Source: Pseudomonadota bacterium (GTDB lineage Bacteria > Pseudomonadota > Alphaproteobacteria > Sphingomonadales > Sphingomonadaceae). Taken from it: a DNA stretch of 13,286 bases. The notes under the pieces are model-generated. The model did no database searches. It worked only from the letters and a program-made list of their open reading frames with translations, and was not told the origin of the DNA. The stretch lies in assembly GCA_023445495.1 (NCBI GenBank), contig JAEXLC010000052.1, positions 1-13,286 of the forward strand, given 5' to 3'. This document shows positions 6,415-13,286 of the stretch, in pieces. The translations under genes were made by a program, and so were the position numbers. Each line of letters opens with the position of its first letter. Position 1 is the first letter of the stretch.

Positions 6415-7551
6415 TCACCAGCGCTGGGCGCGGCGGCTGTTGCGGTCGATCGACAGCAGGATTCCGAAGCAGATCATGAAGGTCATCACTGCGGTTCCGC
6501 CGAAGCTGATCAGCGGCAGCGGCACGCCCACAACGGGTGCCAGGCCCATCACCATCGCCATGTTGATCGCGCAGTAGAAGAAGATCGTCGCGGCCAGGCC
6601 GGAGGCGGTGAGCCGTGCGAAGCGGCTCTGCGCGCGCATGCTCACCCCGATCGCCCAGCGGATCAGGATGGAGAAGCCGATGATCAGGAAGAAGCCGCCC
6701 ATCAGGCCCCATTCCTCCATCATCGTCGCCAGCGCGAAATCGGTATGGCCTTCAGGAAGATAGTCGAGATGGCTCTGGGTGCCTTGCAGGAAACCCTTGC
6801 CGAACACGCCGCCCGAGCCGATCGCCACCTTCGACTGGCTGATGTGATAGCCGGTGCCCAGCGGATCGCTTTCGGGGTTGAGGAAGATCAGCACGCGGTT
6901 GCGTTGATAATCGTGCAGCACGAAGTTCACCGCGAAGGGGATGGCCAGCGCCAGCGCCAGCCCGCCGCCGAGGAATAGGCGCAGCGGCAGGCCGGCGAGG
7001 AACATCACCGCGACGCCGCCGAAGCTGATCGCCAGCGCGGTGCCGAGGTCGGGCTGCAGCATCACCAGCGCCGCCGGGATGCCGATCAGCACGCAGCCGG
7101 GCCAGAGCGCGCCGAACTTGCGGATCTCGCCGGCCGGCAGGATCTCGTAGAAGCGGGCCATCGCCATGATGATGACGGGTTTCATCAGCTCGGAGGGCTG
7201 CAATCGGATGAAGCCCAGGTCGAGCCATCGCTGGCTGCCGCCCGCGACTGCGCCGAGCAGTTCCACGCCCACCAGCATCAGCACGACGGCGATGTACATG
7301 GGGAAGGCGCCGAGTGCCCAGAAGGTCTCGGGCACGCGCGACATGGCGATCGCCATTGCCAGGAACACAAAGAAGCGCAGCCCCTGGTTGAACGCCCAGG
7401 GCGTCATGCTGCCGCTCGCCGCCGAATAGAGCACGACCAGCCCGAACATGCCGATCGCCACCACCAGGCCGATGATCCGCCAGGGAAGCTGGGCGAGGGG
7501 GCCCGGGACGATGCCCGAGGGGCCGAGGCCGGAGGATTGGAGCGTGGACAT
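6415..7551 (-). CDS. rodA: RodA, SEDS peptidoglycan glycosyltransferase
   Basis: A 378-residue polytopic inner-membrane protein (also called mrdB) that polymerises lipid II into glycan strands during lateral wall growth, paired with PBP2. SEDS signatures: GGSQRWLDLGFIRLQPSELMK (starting about 104, with E121), LQPDLGTAL (165-173), NPESDPLGTGYHISQSKVA (225-243), and the catalytic-site segment LPEGHTDFAL with D271 matching the essential aspartate of RodA. The C-terminal segment GVPLPLISFGGTA (342-354) is also typical. Length and about ten hydrophobic segments are normal for the family. The ATG at 7551 shares one base with the mrdA stop (TGATG) and has GGAGG (7559-7563) 7 nt upstream, so translation is coupled. 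Last gene of the elongasome operon; a run of seven T follows the stop on the coding strand, with only a weak hairpin before it. Confidence 0.97.
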   Translation of the reverse strand: MSTLQSSGLGPSGIVPGPLAQLPWRIIGLVVAIGMFGLVVLYSAASGSMTPWAFNQGLRFFVFLAMAIAMSRVPETFWALGAFPMYIAVVLMLVGVELLGAVAGGSQRWLDLGFIRLQPSELMKPVIIMAMARFYEILPAGEIRKFGALWPGCVLIGIPAALVMLQPDLGTALAISFGGVAVMFLAGLPLRLFLGGGLALALAIPFAVNFVLHDYQRNRVLIFLNPESDPLGTGYHISQSKVAIGSGGVFGKGFLQGTQSHLDYLPEGHTDFALATMMEEWGLMGGFFLIIGFSILIRWAIGVSMRAQSRFARLTASGLAATIFFYCAINMAMVMGLAPVVGVPLPLISFGGTAVMTFMICFGILLSIDRNSRRAQRW

Positions 7552-9584
7552 CAGTCTGCCTCCACGCTGCCGCGTTCGGCCGCGCTGCTGTCGATGGTGT
7601 TGCTGGTCGTGGCGTTGGCCGCTTCGGAGGCGACGGTGCTTGCCGCTTCGGCCGCGTCTTCGGGCGCTTCCGGGGGCGGGGCGCTCTGCGCCGCCTTGAA
7701 GGATGCGGACTGGGCCGCCATCCGGGTGCGATAGTCGCCGCCCCAGGTCGGTTCCTCGGCATGGAGCGAGTCCATCGCGCGCTTCCGGTCGAACAGGAAG
7801 GTCATGATGTCGCGGCCGATCTGCGGCGTGTCGAGGTTGCGGATCGTGTGGCCGTTATGCTCGAGCACGATGCCGGCGGCATATTTCGGATTGTCGGCCG
7901 GGGCGAAGCAGACGAGCAGCGCGTGGTCGCGCAGCTTGAACGGCAGCGAGGCGTTCTTGAGCACCCCCGAGCGGCGCTCGGCCATGGTGATGCGGCGCAC
8001 CTGCGCGGTGCCGGTCTTGCCCGCCAGCGCCACGCCGGGGGTCTGCATGCGCGCAGCGCCGCCGGTGCCGCCCTCGTTGATCACGCCGAACATCGCGTCG
8101 CGGATGATCGCCAGCTGCTCGGGCGTGACGCCGAGCGGCGCGGCCTCCTCATGCGGGGCGTCGGCGATCAGCCTGGGGATCAGCTGCCTGCCCGAGGCGA
8201 GCCGGCTCGCCATCACCGCCAGCTGCAGCGGGTTGGCCAGCACATAGCCCTGGCCGATCGAGGCGTTAAGCGAATCGGCGACGGTCCATTGCTGCTTGTA
8301 GCGCTTCAGCTTCCAGGCGCTGTCCGGCACGGTGCCGAAGCGCTGGGTGGTGAAGGGCAGGTCGAACTTCTGGCCGAGGCCCATCGCGCGGGCCATCGGC
8401 GCCACCGCGTCATAGCCCACGCGGCGCACCATCTCGTAGAAATAGATGTCGCAGCTCTGCATGATCGCATGCTTGAGGTCGAGCGGGCCATGGCCGCCGC
8501 GCTTGTGGCAGTGGAACACGCCGTTGCCGACGCGCATCGCGCCCGAGCAGACGACGCGGGCACTGGGGTCGATGCCGGCATGCATGAGGGCAAGGCCGTT
8601 CATCGGCTTCACCGTCGAGCCCGGCGGATAGAGGCCCTGCAGCACCTTGTTCATCAGCGGGACGTGGTCGTCCTCGCTCAGCATCTTCCATTCGTTGCGG
8701 CTGATGCCGTCGGAGAAGCTGTTGGGGTCGTATGCCGGCATCGAGACCATGGCGAGGATGTCGCCATTGCTCACGTCGATCACCACCGCCGAGCCCGAAT
8801 TGGTACCCAGCCGCCGCGCGACATATTCCTGGAGCAGCGCGTCGATGGTGAGCTTCACCGTCTCGCCGGGCTGGTCGGGCCGGGTTGCAAGCTCCTTGAC
8901 CAGCCGGCCGTGCGCGGTGACTTCGACGCGCTTGGCGCCGGGCGTGCCGCGCAGCCGGTCCTCCAGCACTTTTTCCAGCCCGTCCTTGCCCAGCTTGAAG
9001 CCTGGGGCGACGAGCAGCGGGTCCTTTTCCTTCTTGTACTGCTCGGCCGAGGCGGTGCCGACATAGCCGACCAGGTGCGCGACGCCTGCCGCCAGCGGAT
9101 AGTTGCGCGAGAAGCCGCGGGTCGGCTGCACGCCCGGCATCTCGGGGACGCGTACGCTCACCGCGGCGAAATGCTCCCAGTCGAGCTTGTCGGAAACCTG
9201 CACCGGCTGGAAACCCGAGGCGCGCTTCAGGTCGGTGCGGATCCGTGCCATCTCCTCCTCGCCTAGGCTCAGGATCTGCTGGAGCATGCCCAGCGTCTTT
9301 TCCTTGTCCTCCATCCGGTCGGGAATCATGTCGACGCGGAACGCGGTGCGGTTGTTGGCGATCGGGATGCCGTTGCGGTCGACGATCCAGCCACGGCGTG
9401 GCGGGGTGAGCGTCAGGCGCACGCGGTTGCTCTCGGCGGTCAGCCGGTAGCGCTCGTTCTCGAACACGGCGAGCCAGGTCATCCGCCCGGCCAGCACCAG
9501 CGCGGCCGTGCCCTGAAGCCCGCCGAGCACCAGCGCGCGGCGGGAGAAACTGTAAGCCTGCGCTGCTTCGGTGATCCGGGCCAT
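7551..9584 (-). CDS. mrdA: PBP2, elongasome peptidoglycan transpeptidase
   Basis: A 677-residue class B penicillin-binding protein that cross-links new glycan made by RodA. One N-terminal membrane segment (about 17-41) is followed by the pedestal domain (RRGWIVDRNGIPIANN, 63-78) and a transpeptidase domain with all three motifs: S323-T-V-K326 (nucleophile S323), S377-C-D379 and K523-T-G525. C346, C359, H365 and C378 lie where a zinc site has been described in Acinetobacter PBP2, so metal binding is plausible. The last ~60 residues form an Ala/Ser/Glu/Pro-rich tail after the folded domain, probably disordered. The ATG at 9584 overlaps the mreD stop by one base (TAATG), and the stop overlaps the rodA start. 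Expected target of mecillinam-type beta-lactams. Confidence 0.97.
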   Translation of the reverse strand: MARITEAAQAYSFSRRALVLGGLQGTAALVLAGRMTWLAVFENERYRLTAESNRVRLTLTPPRRGWIVDRNGIPIANNRTAFRVDMIPDRMEDKEKTLGMLQQILSLGEEEMARIRTDLKRASGFQPVQVSDKLDWEHFAAVSVRVPEMPGVQPTRGFSRNYPLAAGVAHLVGYVGTASAEQYKKEKDPLLVAPGFKLGKDGLEKVLEDRLRGTPGAKRVEVTAHGRLVKELATRPDQPGETVKLTIDALLQEYVARRLGTNSGSAVVIDVSNGDILAMVSMPAYDPNSFSDGISRNEWKMLSEDDHVPLMNKVLQGLYPPGSTVKPMNGLALMHAGIDPSARVVCSGAMRVGNGVFHCHKRGGHGPLDLKHAIMQSCDIYFYEMVRRVGYDAVAPMARAMGLGQKFDLPFTTQRFGTVPDSAWKLKRYKQQWTVADSLNASIGQGYVLANPLQLAVMASRLASGRQLIPRLIADAPHEEAAPLGVTPEQLAIIRDAMFGVINEGGTGGAARMQTPGVALAGKTGTAQVRRITMAERRSGVLKNASLPFKLRDHALLVCFAPADNPKYAAGIVLEHNGHTIRNLDTPQIGRDIMTFLFDRKRAMDSLHAEEPTWGGDYRTRMAAQSASFKAAQSAPPPEAPEDAAEAASTVASEAANATTSNTIDSSAAERGSVEAD

Positions 9585-10090
9585 TATTGTCGCTTCTTAT
9601 CCCGATCTAGCCATGCGCAGAACCGGGCAATCACAGGAAAAAGTGCGGCCGACACGACAATCTGGAGCAGCAGCGCGGTATCGACATGCGCGCTGAACGG
9701 CGTCGCGACCAGCCTTCCACCGATCAGCACCAGCGCGATCGCCCCTGATGCGATCAGCCAGTCCTGCCAGAAATCGCGCCATACGAGCCGCGTGTCGAGC
9801 ACATCGACCATCAGGATCGCCAGCGTCCACAGCACCATCGCGCTGCCCAGCGGCTGCCCGCTGAACATGTCGTCGACAAAGCCCAGCGGCACCGGCATCC
9901 AGACCTTCATCGAATCGCCGCGCACCAGCCGCCAACCGAGCAACATCATCAGCCCGAACGGCGGCAGGAAGGGGACTGTCGCGACGATCGGCAGCAGCAC
10001 GGTCAGCGATCCCAGCACCACCGAGAGCGGCGCCAGCCAGACGCTGCGCGGCAGTTTCTCGCTGCGGCCGAGAGGGATATAGTCGGTCAC
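9584..10090 (-). CDS. mreD: MreD, rod-shape membrane protein
   Basis: A 168-residue integral inner-membrane protein with five to six hydrophobic segments (about 17-37, 42-57, 63-80, 83-100, 110-128 and 138-160). The motif GFVDDMFSGQPLGSAM (70-85) matches the conserved G-x-x-x-D-x-x-x-G-x-x-LG pattern of MreD. Sequence conservation is low in this family, so identification rests on this motif, the size, the topology and its place between mreC and mrdA. MreD works with MreC to regulate PBP2-RodA activity. It starts at GTG 10090, two bases after the mreC stop, with only a weak AGAAG-type ribosome site, which fits coupled re-initiation. No alternative methionine start exists near the N-terminus. 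Confidence 0.92.
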   Translation of the reverse strand: MTDYIPLGRSEKLPRSVWLAPLSVVLGSLTVLLPIVATVPFLPPFGLMMLLGWRLVRGDSMKVWMPVPLGFVDDMFSGQPLGSAMVLWTLAILMVDVLDTRLVWRDFWQDWLIASGAIALVLIGGRLVATPFSAHVDTALLLQIVVSAALFPVIARFCAWLDRDKKRQ

Positions 10091-10092
10091 CG

Positions 10093-10986
10093 CTATTTCT
10101 TCTGCGCCGCCGGCTTGGCGCCCGGCGTGGGCGTCGGCACCGGCTCGGGCAGGAAGGTCTGCTGGACCAGCGCGAAGTCGAGCGCATCCGGATTGGCCGA
10201 GGGCGACGCCACCGCGATGTCGCGCGAGGTGCGGATCACCCGCGCCACCGGGATGTTCGGCGAGAAGATGCCGCCGGTGCCCGAGGTCACGAAGGTGTCG
10301 CCCGGCTGGAAGATCATCGTCGCCACGCTCGCCGAGCGAATGTCGAGCAGCCCGTCGCCGCGCCCGGTCGCGATCGCGGGCAGGCCGTCACGGGTACGGC
10401 GCACCGGCACGATGCTCTCCGAATCGACGATCAGCAGCACGCGTGCAGTATTGGGGCTGGTCTCGGTTACCTGGCCGATCAGCCCGTCGGGCTGGCGCAC
10501 CGGCTGCCCCGCCTTCACGCCCTGCCAGCTGCCGGCGTTGAGCGTGGCATAGCGCCGGGTGCTGCCCATCGAGCTCGACACGAGCCGCGCTACCGCCACC
10601 GCATCGGTGGAGACGTCGCGCAGCTTGAGCATGTCGCGCAGGTGGCGATTCTCCTGGTTGAGCGTGCGGGCGCGCTCAACCAGCAGCGCGTCATCCGACA
10701 TCTGCTTCTTCAGCCGGGCATTCTCGCCGCGGACGTTCCAATAGCTGGAAACGCCGCCGGGCATGCTGGCCACGCTTGTGCGCGCCCAGCTAAGCCCTGA
10801 GGAGACCGGGGTGGTGATCTCGCGGAAGAACCCGTTCACCGCAGCAAAGGCGGTTGGGTTGAACGTCGAGAGCAGCAGCAAGGCGACGCCGATCAGCACA
10901 CCGCCGACCGCGCCCACATAACCGAGGAAGAGCCCGTATTGCGCCCGCCGCGAAAAACCCGGGCGCCGGTTGCGTGGCGGCGCCAT
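10093..10986 (-). CDS. mreC: MreC, elongasome scaffold protein
   Basis: A 297-residue bitopic inner-membrane protein that reaches into the periplasm, binds PBP2 and switches on the elongasome. A basic N-terminus (RNRRPGFSRRAQ) and one membrane segment (about 17-40) lead to a coiled coil rich in ENARLKKQ and LNQENRHLRDML (about 87-122), then the two beta-domain core with GVKAGQPVRQPDGLIGQV (156-173) and TSGTGGIFSPNIPVARV (234-250). A short Pro/Lys-rich tail (EPVPTPTPGAKPAAQKK) ends the protein. The ATG at 10986 is 15 nt after the mreB stop, with an AGAGGGG ribosome site. Second gene of the operon. Confidence 0.96.
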   Translation of the reverse strand: MAPPRNRRPGFSRRAQYGLFLGYVGAVGGVLIGVALLLLSTFNPTAFAAVNGFFREITTPVSSGLSWARTSVASMPGGVSSYWNVRGENARLKKQMSDDALLVERARTLNQENRHLRDMLKLRDVSTDAVAVARLVSSSMGSTRRYATLNAGSWQGVKAGQPVRQPDGLIGQVTETSPNTARVLLIVDSESIVPVRRTRDGLPAIATGRGDGLLDIRSASVATMIFQPGDTFVTSGTGGIFSPNIPVARVIRTSRDIAVASPSANPDALDFALVQQTFLPEPVPTPTPGAKPAAQKK

Positions 10987-11001
10987 GCCCCTCTGCTCCG
11001 A

Positions 11002-12042
11002 TTAGACCGAGATAAGGACGCCGCGGAACACCGGATCCTCGAGCGCGCGGCCCGTGCCCAGCGCCACGCAGGTCAGCGGGTCTTCGGCGATCGTCACCGG
11101 CAGGCCGGTCTCGTCGCGCAGCACTTCGTCGATGCCCTGCAGCAGCGCGCCGCCACCGGTGAGCACGATGCCCTGGTCGACGATGTCCGCCGCCAGCTCC
11201 GGCGCGGTGTTCTCGAGCGCGATGCGCACGCCCTCGACGATCGTGCCGACCGGCTCCGACAGTGCTTCGGCGATCTGGCCCTGGTTGATCTGGATTTCCT
11301 TCGGCACGCCGTTGACCAGGTCGCGACCCTTGATGTGGATCGTCTGGCCGATGCCGTCCGCCGGCGGCTTGGCGACGCCGACTTCCTGCTTGATGCGCTC
11401 GGCCGTGGCTTCGCCGATCAGCAGGTTGTGGTTGCGGCGCACATAGGAGACGATCGACTCGTCCATCTTGTCGCCGCCGACGCGGACCGAAGTGGAGTAG
11501 GCGAGGCCGCGCAGCGAGAGCACCGCAACTTCGGTGGTGCCGCCGCCGATATCGACGACCATCGAGCCGATCGGCTCGGTCACCGGCATGTCGGCGCCGA
11601 TCGCGGCGGCCATCGGCTCCTCGATCAGCCAGACCTGCGAAGCGCCGGCGTTAGACGCGGCGTCGCGGATCGCGCGGCGCTCGACCGAGGTCGAGCCCGA
11701 CGGCACGCAGATCACGATCTGCGGCCAGCGCATGAAGCGCCGCTGGCCGTGCACCTTGCGGATGAAGTGCTTGATCATTTCCTCGGCGATGTCGATGTCG
11801 GCGATCACGCCGTCGCGCAGCGGGCGGATCGCCTCGATGCTGCCCGGGGTCTTGCCCATCATCAGCTTGGCGTCGTCACCGACGGCCTTGACGCGCTTGA
11901 CGCCATTCAGCGTCTCGACCGCCACCACCGACGGTTCGTTGAGGACGACGCCGCGGCCGCGCAGATACACGACAGTGTTCGCGGTGCCGAGGTCGATCGC
12001 CATGTCGTGGGACATGAAATTGAACAAGCGGGGAAATGCCAT
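11002..12042 (-). CDS. mreB: MreB, bacterial actin homologue
   Basis: A 346-residue ATP-binding protein of the actin/Hsp70 fold that polymerises on the inner membrane and orients lateral wall synthesis. Motifs: phosphate 1 DLGTANT (17-23), connect region NEPSVVAVE, phosphate 2 VVDIGGGTTEVAVLSL (162-177) and adenosine motif GIVLTGGGALLQGIDEV (291-307). The N-terminal MAFPRLFNFM is short and hydrophobic and could anchor filaments to the membrane. The ATG at 12042 gives the normal family length. First gene of mreB-mreC-mreD-mrdA-rodA, divergent from mutL. A terminator-like hairpin lies only 46 nt upstream of the start, so expression may be controlled by termination or read-through in the leader. 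Confidence 0.98.
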   Translation of the reverse strand: MAFPRLFNFMSHDMAIDLGTANTVVYLRGRGVVLNEPSVVAVETLNGVKRVKAVGDDAKLMMGKTPGSIEAIRPLRDGVIADIDIAEEMIKHFIRKVHGQRRFMRWPQIVICVPSGSTSVERRAIRDAASNAGASQVWLIEEPMAAAIGADMPVTEPIGSMVVDIGGGTTEVAVLSLRGLAYSTSVRVGGDKMDESIVSYVRRNHNLLIGEATAERIKQEVGVAKPPADGIGQTIHIKGRDLVNGVPKEIQINQGQIAEALSEPVGTIVEGVRIALENTAPELAADIVDQGIVLTGGGALLQGIDEVLRDETGLPVTIAEDPLTCVALGTGRALEDPVFRGVLISV

Positions 12043-12062
12043 CTATGGTTCCGTCCTGCGGC

Positions 12063-12074
12063 GCGGGCGCCCGC
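12063..12074. repeat. 12-bp GC palindrome in the mreB leader
   Basis: GCGGGCGCCCGC is perfectly self-complementary and lies about 20-32 nt upstream of the mreB ATG, between the terminator hairpin and the weak ribosome site (AGGACGGA). In RNA it could form a short stem affecting ribosome access, or it may be a protein site. Role unknown. Confidence 0.35.
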
Positions 12075-12087
12075 CGCGCAGCTCTTC

Positions 12088-12121
12088 AAAAAATCTAGTC
12101 CGGCCCCTTCCGGGACGGACT
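12088..12121 (-). terminator. Intrinsic-terminator-like hairpin upstream of mreB
   Basis: Read on the minus strand, AGTCCG (12116-12121) pairs with CGGACT (12097-12102). An inner CCC/GGG stem lies inside, and six T residues (12088-12093) follow two nt after the stem (AGATTTTTT). This is the standard form of a Rho-independent terminator and works only in the minus direction. It sits between mutL and mreB, 46 nt before the mreB ATG, so it would stop RNA heading into the elongasome operon. Possible roles: an attenuator for mreBCD-mrdA-rodA, or a block on antisense RNA coming from within mutL. The structure is clear; its use is inferred. Confidence 0.6.
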
Positions 12122-12131
12122 GAAGAATCCG
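12116..12131 (-). promoter_or_regulatory. Alternative hairpin that would compete with the terminator
   Basis: On the minus strand CGGATT (12126-12131) can pair with AGTCCG (12116-12121), with one G-U pair, around a CTTC tetraloop. AGTCCG is also the 5' arm of the terminator at 12088-12121, so the two structures exclude each other, the geometry of an antiterminator. The stem is only 6 bp and weaker than the terminator, so something would have to stabilise it. No ATG-initiated leader peptide is visible, which argues against classical amino-acid attenuation. Confidence 0.3.
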
Positions 12132-12189
12132 GCCTGGTGCGATGCGGTTGGGGTCGCGGGATGCCGTCGCTTGGGCTAGAGCAACGACC

Positions 12190-13272
12190 ATGTCAATACG
12201 CCGTCTACCCGAACATCTTGTCAACCGGATTGCTGCAGGCGAAGTGGTCGAACGCCCCGCCAGTGCGCTGAAAGAACTGGTCGAAAACGCCATCGATGCC
12301 GGGGCCACCCGGATCGCCGTCAAGCTCTCCGGCGGAGGCACCGATCTGATCGAAGTCACCGACGATGGCTGCGGCATGTCGCCGCCCGAAATGGCGCTCG
12401 CGCTGGAGCGTCACGCCACCTCCAAGCTGCCCGATGACGAGATCGATCAGGTCACGACGTTGGGTTTCCGGGGCGAGGCGTTGCCCTCGATCGCCAGCGT
12501 CGCGCGCATGTCGCTCGAAAGCCGGGTGCGCGGCGCCGAGGGGTGGCACCGGATCGTCGATAACGGCCAGGTTATCTCCGAAGGCCCCGCCGCCTTGCCG
12601 CCCGGCACGCGGGTGCGAGTCGAGAGCCTGTTCGCCCGCGTGCCGGCCCGCCGCAAGTTCCTGCGCTCGCCGCGCGCCGAATATGCCGCCAGCCTAGACG
12701 TGATGAAGCGCCTGGCGATGGCCCGGCCCGATATCGCCTTCTCGGTCGAGCATGACGGGCGCAAGGCCTTCCACGTCCAGGGTAATGAGAGCGGCCCCGA
12801 GCGCGTCGCTGGCCTCACCGATCGTGCGCTTGCCGAGAACAGCGTCGCGATCGACTTCGAGCGCGAGGGGCTGACCCTCGGCGGCGTCGCCGGCCTGCCG
12901 ACCTTCAATCGCGGCGTTGCCGATCACCAATATCTCTTCGTGAACGGCCGTCCGGTGAAGGATCGCCTGCTGATCGGCGCGCTGCGCGGCGCCTATGCCG
13001 AGATGCTGGCGCGCGACCGGCACCCGGTGGTCGCGCTGTTCCTCGACGTCCCGCCCGATCAGGTCGACGTCAATGTCCACCCCGCCAAGACCGAGGTCCG
13101 CTTCCGCGATCCGGCGTTGGTGCGCGGGATGATCGTCTCGGGCCTGCGCCGCGCGCTCGACGAGGCGGGGCACCGCAGCGTCCAGCGCCCGAGCGAAGCA
13201 GCGCTGGGGATGTGGACTTCGGAACCCATCCAACCCGGTCATCCCCGCGAAAGCCGCGCTCCAGTCTCTTAA
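12190..13272 (+). CDS. mutL: MutL mismatch-repair ATPase, frame closed after the N-terminal half
   Basis: MutL links MutS mismatch recognition to strand removal. The ATG at 12190 gives the conserved start MSIRRLPEHLVNRIAAGEVV; an upstream in-frame ATG at 12142 would add 16 non-conserved residues. The GHKL ATPase half is intact: ELVEN with catalytic E29 and N33, DDGCGM (58-63), RHATSKL, LGFRGEALPSIASV, and the end-of-domain motif VDVNVHPAKTEVRFRD. The frame then stops at residue 360, whereas MutL normally runs to about 600 residues with a C-terminal dimerisation and endonuclease domain. The last ~15 codons lie in a degenerate dispersed-repeat sequence. Either the gene is interrupted, the sequence end is faulty, or the C-terminal part resumes outside the window. 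Called as the N-terminal part of mutL; whether the gene is functional is uncertain. Confidence 0.85.
   Translation: MSIRRLPEHLVNRIAAGEVVERPASALKELVENAIDAGATRIAVKLSGGGTDLIEVTDDGCGMSPPEMALALERHATSKLPDDEIDQVTTLGFRGEALPSIASVARMSLESRVRGAEGWHRIVDNGQVISEGPAALPPGTRVRVESLFARVPARRKFLRSPRAEYAASLDVMKRLAMARPDIAFSVEHDGRKAFHVQGNESGPERVAGLTDRALAENSVAIDFEREGLTLGGVAGLPTFNRGVADHQYLFVNGRPVKDRLLIGALRGAYAEMLARDRHPVVALFLDVPPDQVDVNVHPAKTEVRFRDPALVRGMIVSGLRRALDEAGHRSVQRPSEAALGMWTSEPIQPGHPRESRAPVS
12195..12224 (-). promoter_or_regulatory. Possible mreB operon promoter overlapping the mutL start
   Basis: On the minus strand a perfect -35 TTGACA (12219-12224) is followed after 18 bp by CGTATT (12195-12200), a weak -10 (three of six bases). 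Transcription would begin near 12188, giving a leader of about 145 nt that contains the terminator and its competing hairpin. A second TTGACA at 12191-12196 lacks a matching -10. It lies within the first codons of mutL, so mutL and mreB expression could interfere. Confidence 0.3.
13237..13268. repeat. Degenerate REP-like dispersed repeat in the 3' end of the mutL frame
   Basis: The sequence GGTCATCCCCGCGAAAGC, followed by CCAGTCTC a few bases on, closely resembles the family usually read as GTCATCCCCGCGAAAGCGGGGATCCAGTC, which is scattered in many sphingomonad and other proteobacterial genomes. The second arm is degenerate (CCGCGCT instead of GGGGAT). It supplies the last residues and the TAA stop of the mutL frame. 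Recognised from memory; no copy count was possible. Confidence 0.45.
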
Positions 13273-13286
13273 TCACATCTGACGCA

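Noticed and set aside
6408..6420. Intrinsic terminator directly at the end of rodA
   Set aside because: Seven T residues follow the stop on the coding strand, but the only hairpin before them is a 3-4 bp stem around CCAGCGCTGG, too weak to call with confidence.
7761..9266. Long open plus-strand frame (501 codons) opposite mrdA
   Set aside because: The minus strand encodes a full PBP2 with all catalytic motifs; the plus frame is a compositional shadow.
10939..12123. Plus-strand frame opposite mreB
   Set aside because: Asp/Arg/His-rich repetitive composition mirrors the conserved MreB codons; MreB is certain on the minus strand.

Overview
The window looks like chromosomal DNA from an alphaproteobacterium, most likely Sphingomonadales (Sphingomonas-like). 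This is inferred from the high GC content, the alphaproteobacterial style of the MreB, PBP2 and MutL proteins, and a 'GTCATCCCCGCGAAAG'-type repeat of the kind scattered through sphingomonad genomes. No database search was possible, so the genus is a guess.

Layout: every gene from 77 to 12042 is on the minus strand; only mutL (12190 onward) is on the plus strand. From right to left: (a) mutL and mreB diverge from a 147-bp gap that holds a strong intrinsic-terminator-like hairpin pointing at mreB. (b) A tightly packed five-gene elongasome operon, mreB-mreC-mreD-mrdA(PBP2)-rodA, encodes the core machine for lateral wall synthesis and rod shape. (c) tRNA-Lys(CUU) with an encoded CCA follows. (d) A translationally coupled pair encodes a DUF3142-type lipoprotein and a 754-residue, helix-rich, TPR-like periplasmic protein of unknown function. 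(e) A 349-bp intergenic region follows, with an AT-rich core carrying overlapping palindromes. (f) Three consecutive genes encode exported DUF11-type (beta-sandwich repeat) proteins. Two of them share one architecture, including a D-x-(N/D)-x-(N/D)-G-x-Y-D calcium-type loop.

The elongasome genes work together: MreB filaments organise MreC/MreD in the inner membrane, which activate the RodA glycosyltransferase and PBP2 transpeptidase pair. The overlapping or nearly touching reading frames suggest a single transcript. The two accessory units (lipoprotein/TPR pair and DUF11 trio) are predicted to act outside the inner membrane, and nothing in the sequence assigns them a substrate.

The points most worth a second look are: a terminator with a competing upstream hairpin in the predicted mreB leader; a mutL frame that stops after the ATPase half inside a degenerate dispersed-repeat sequence; the DUF11 trio with its AT-rich upstream region; and the DUF3142/TPR pair next to a tRNA gene. 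I saw no CRISPR array, transposase, integrase or known defence system.
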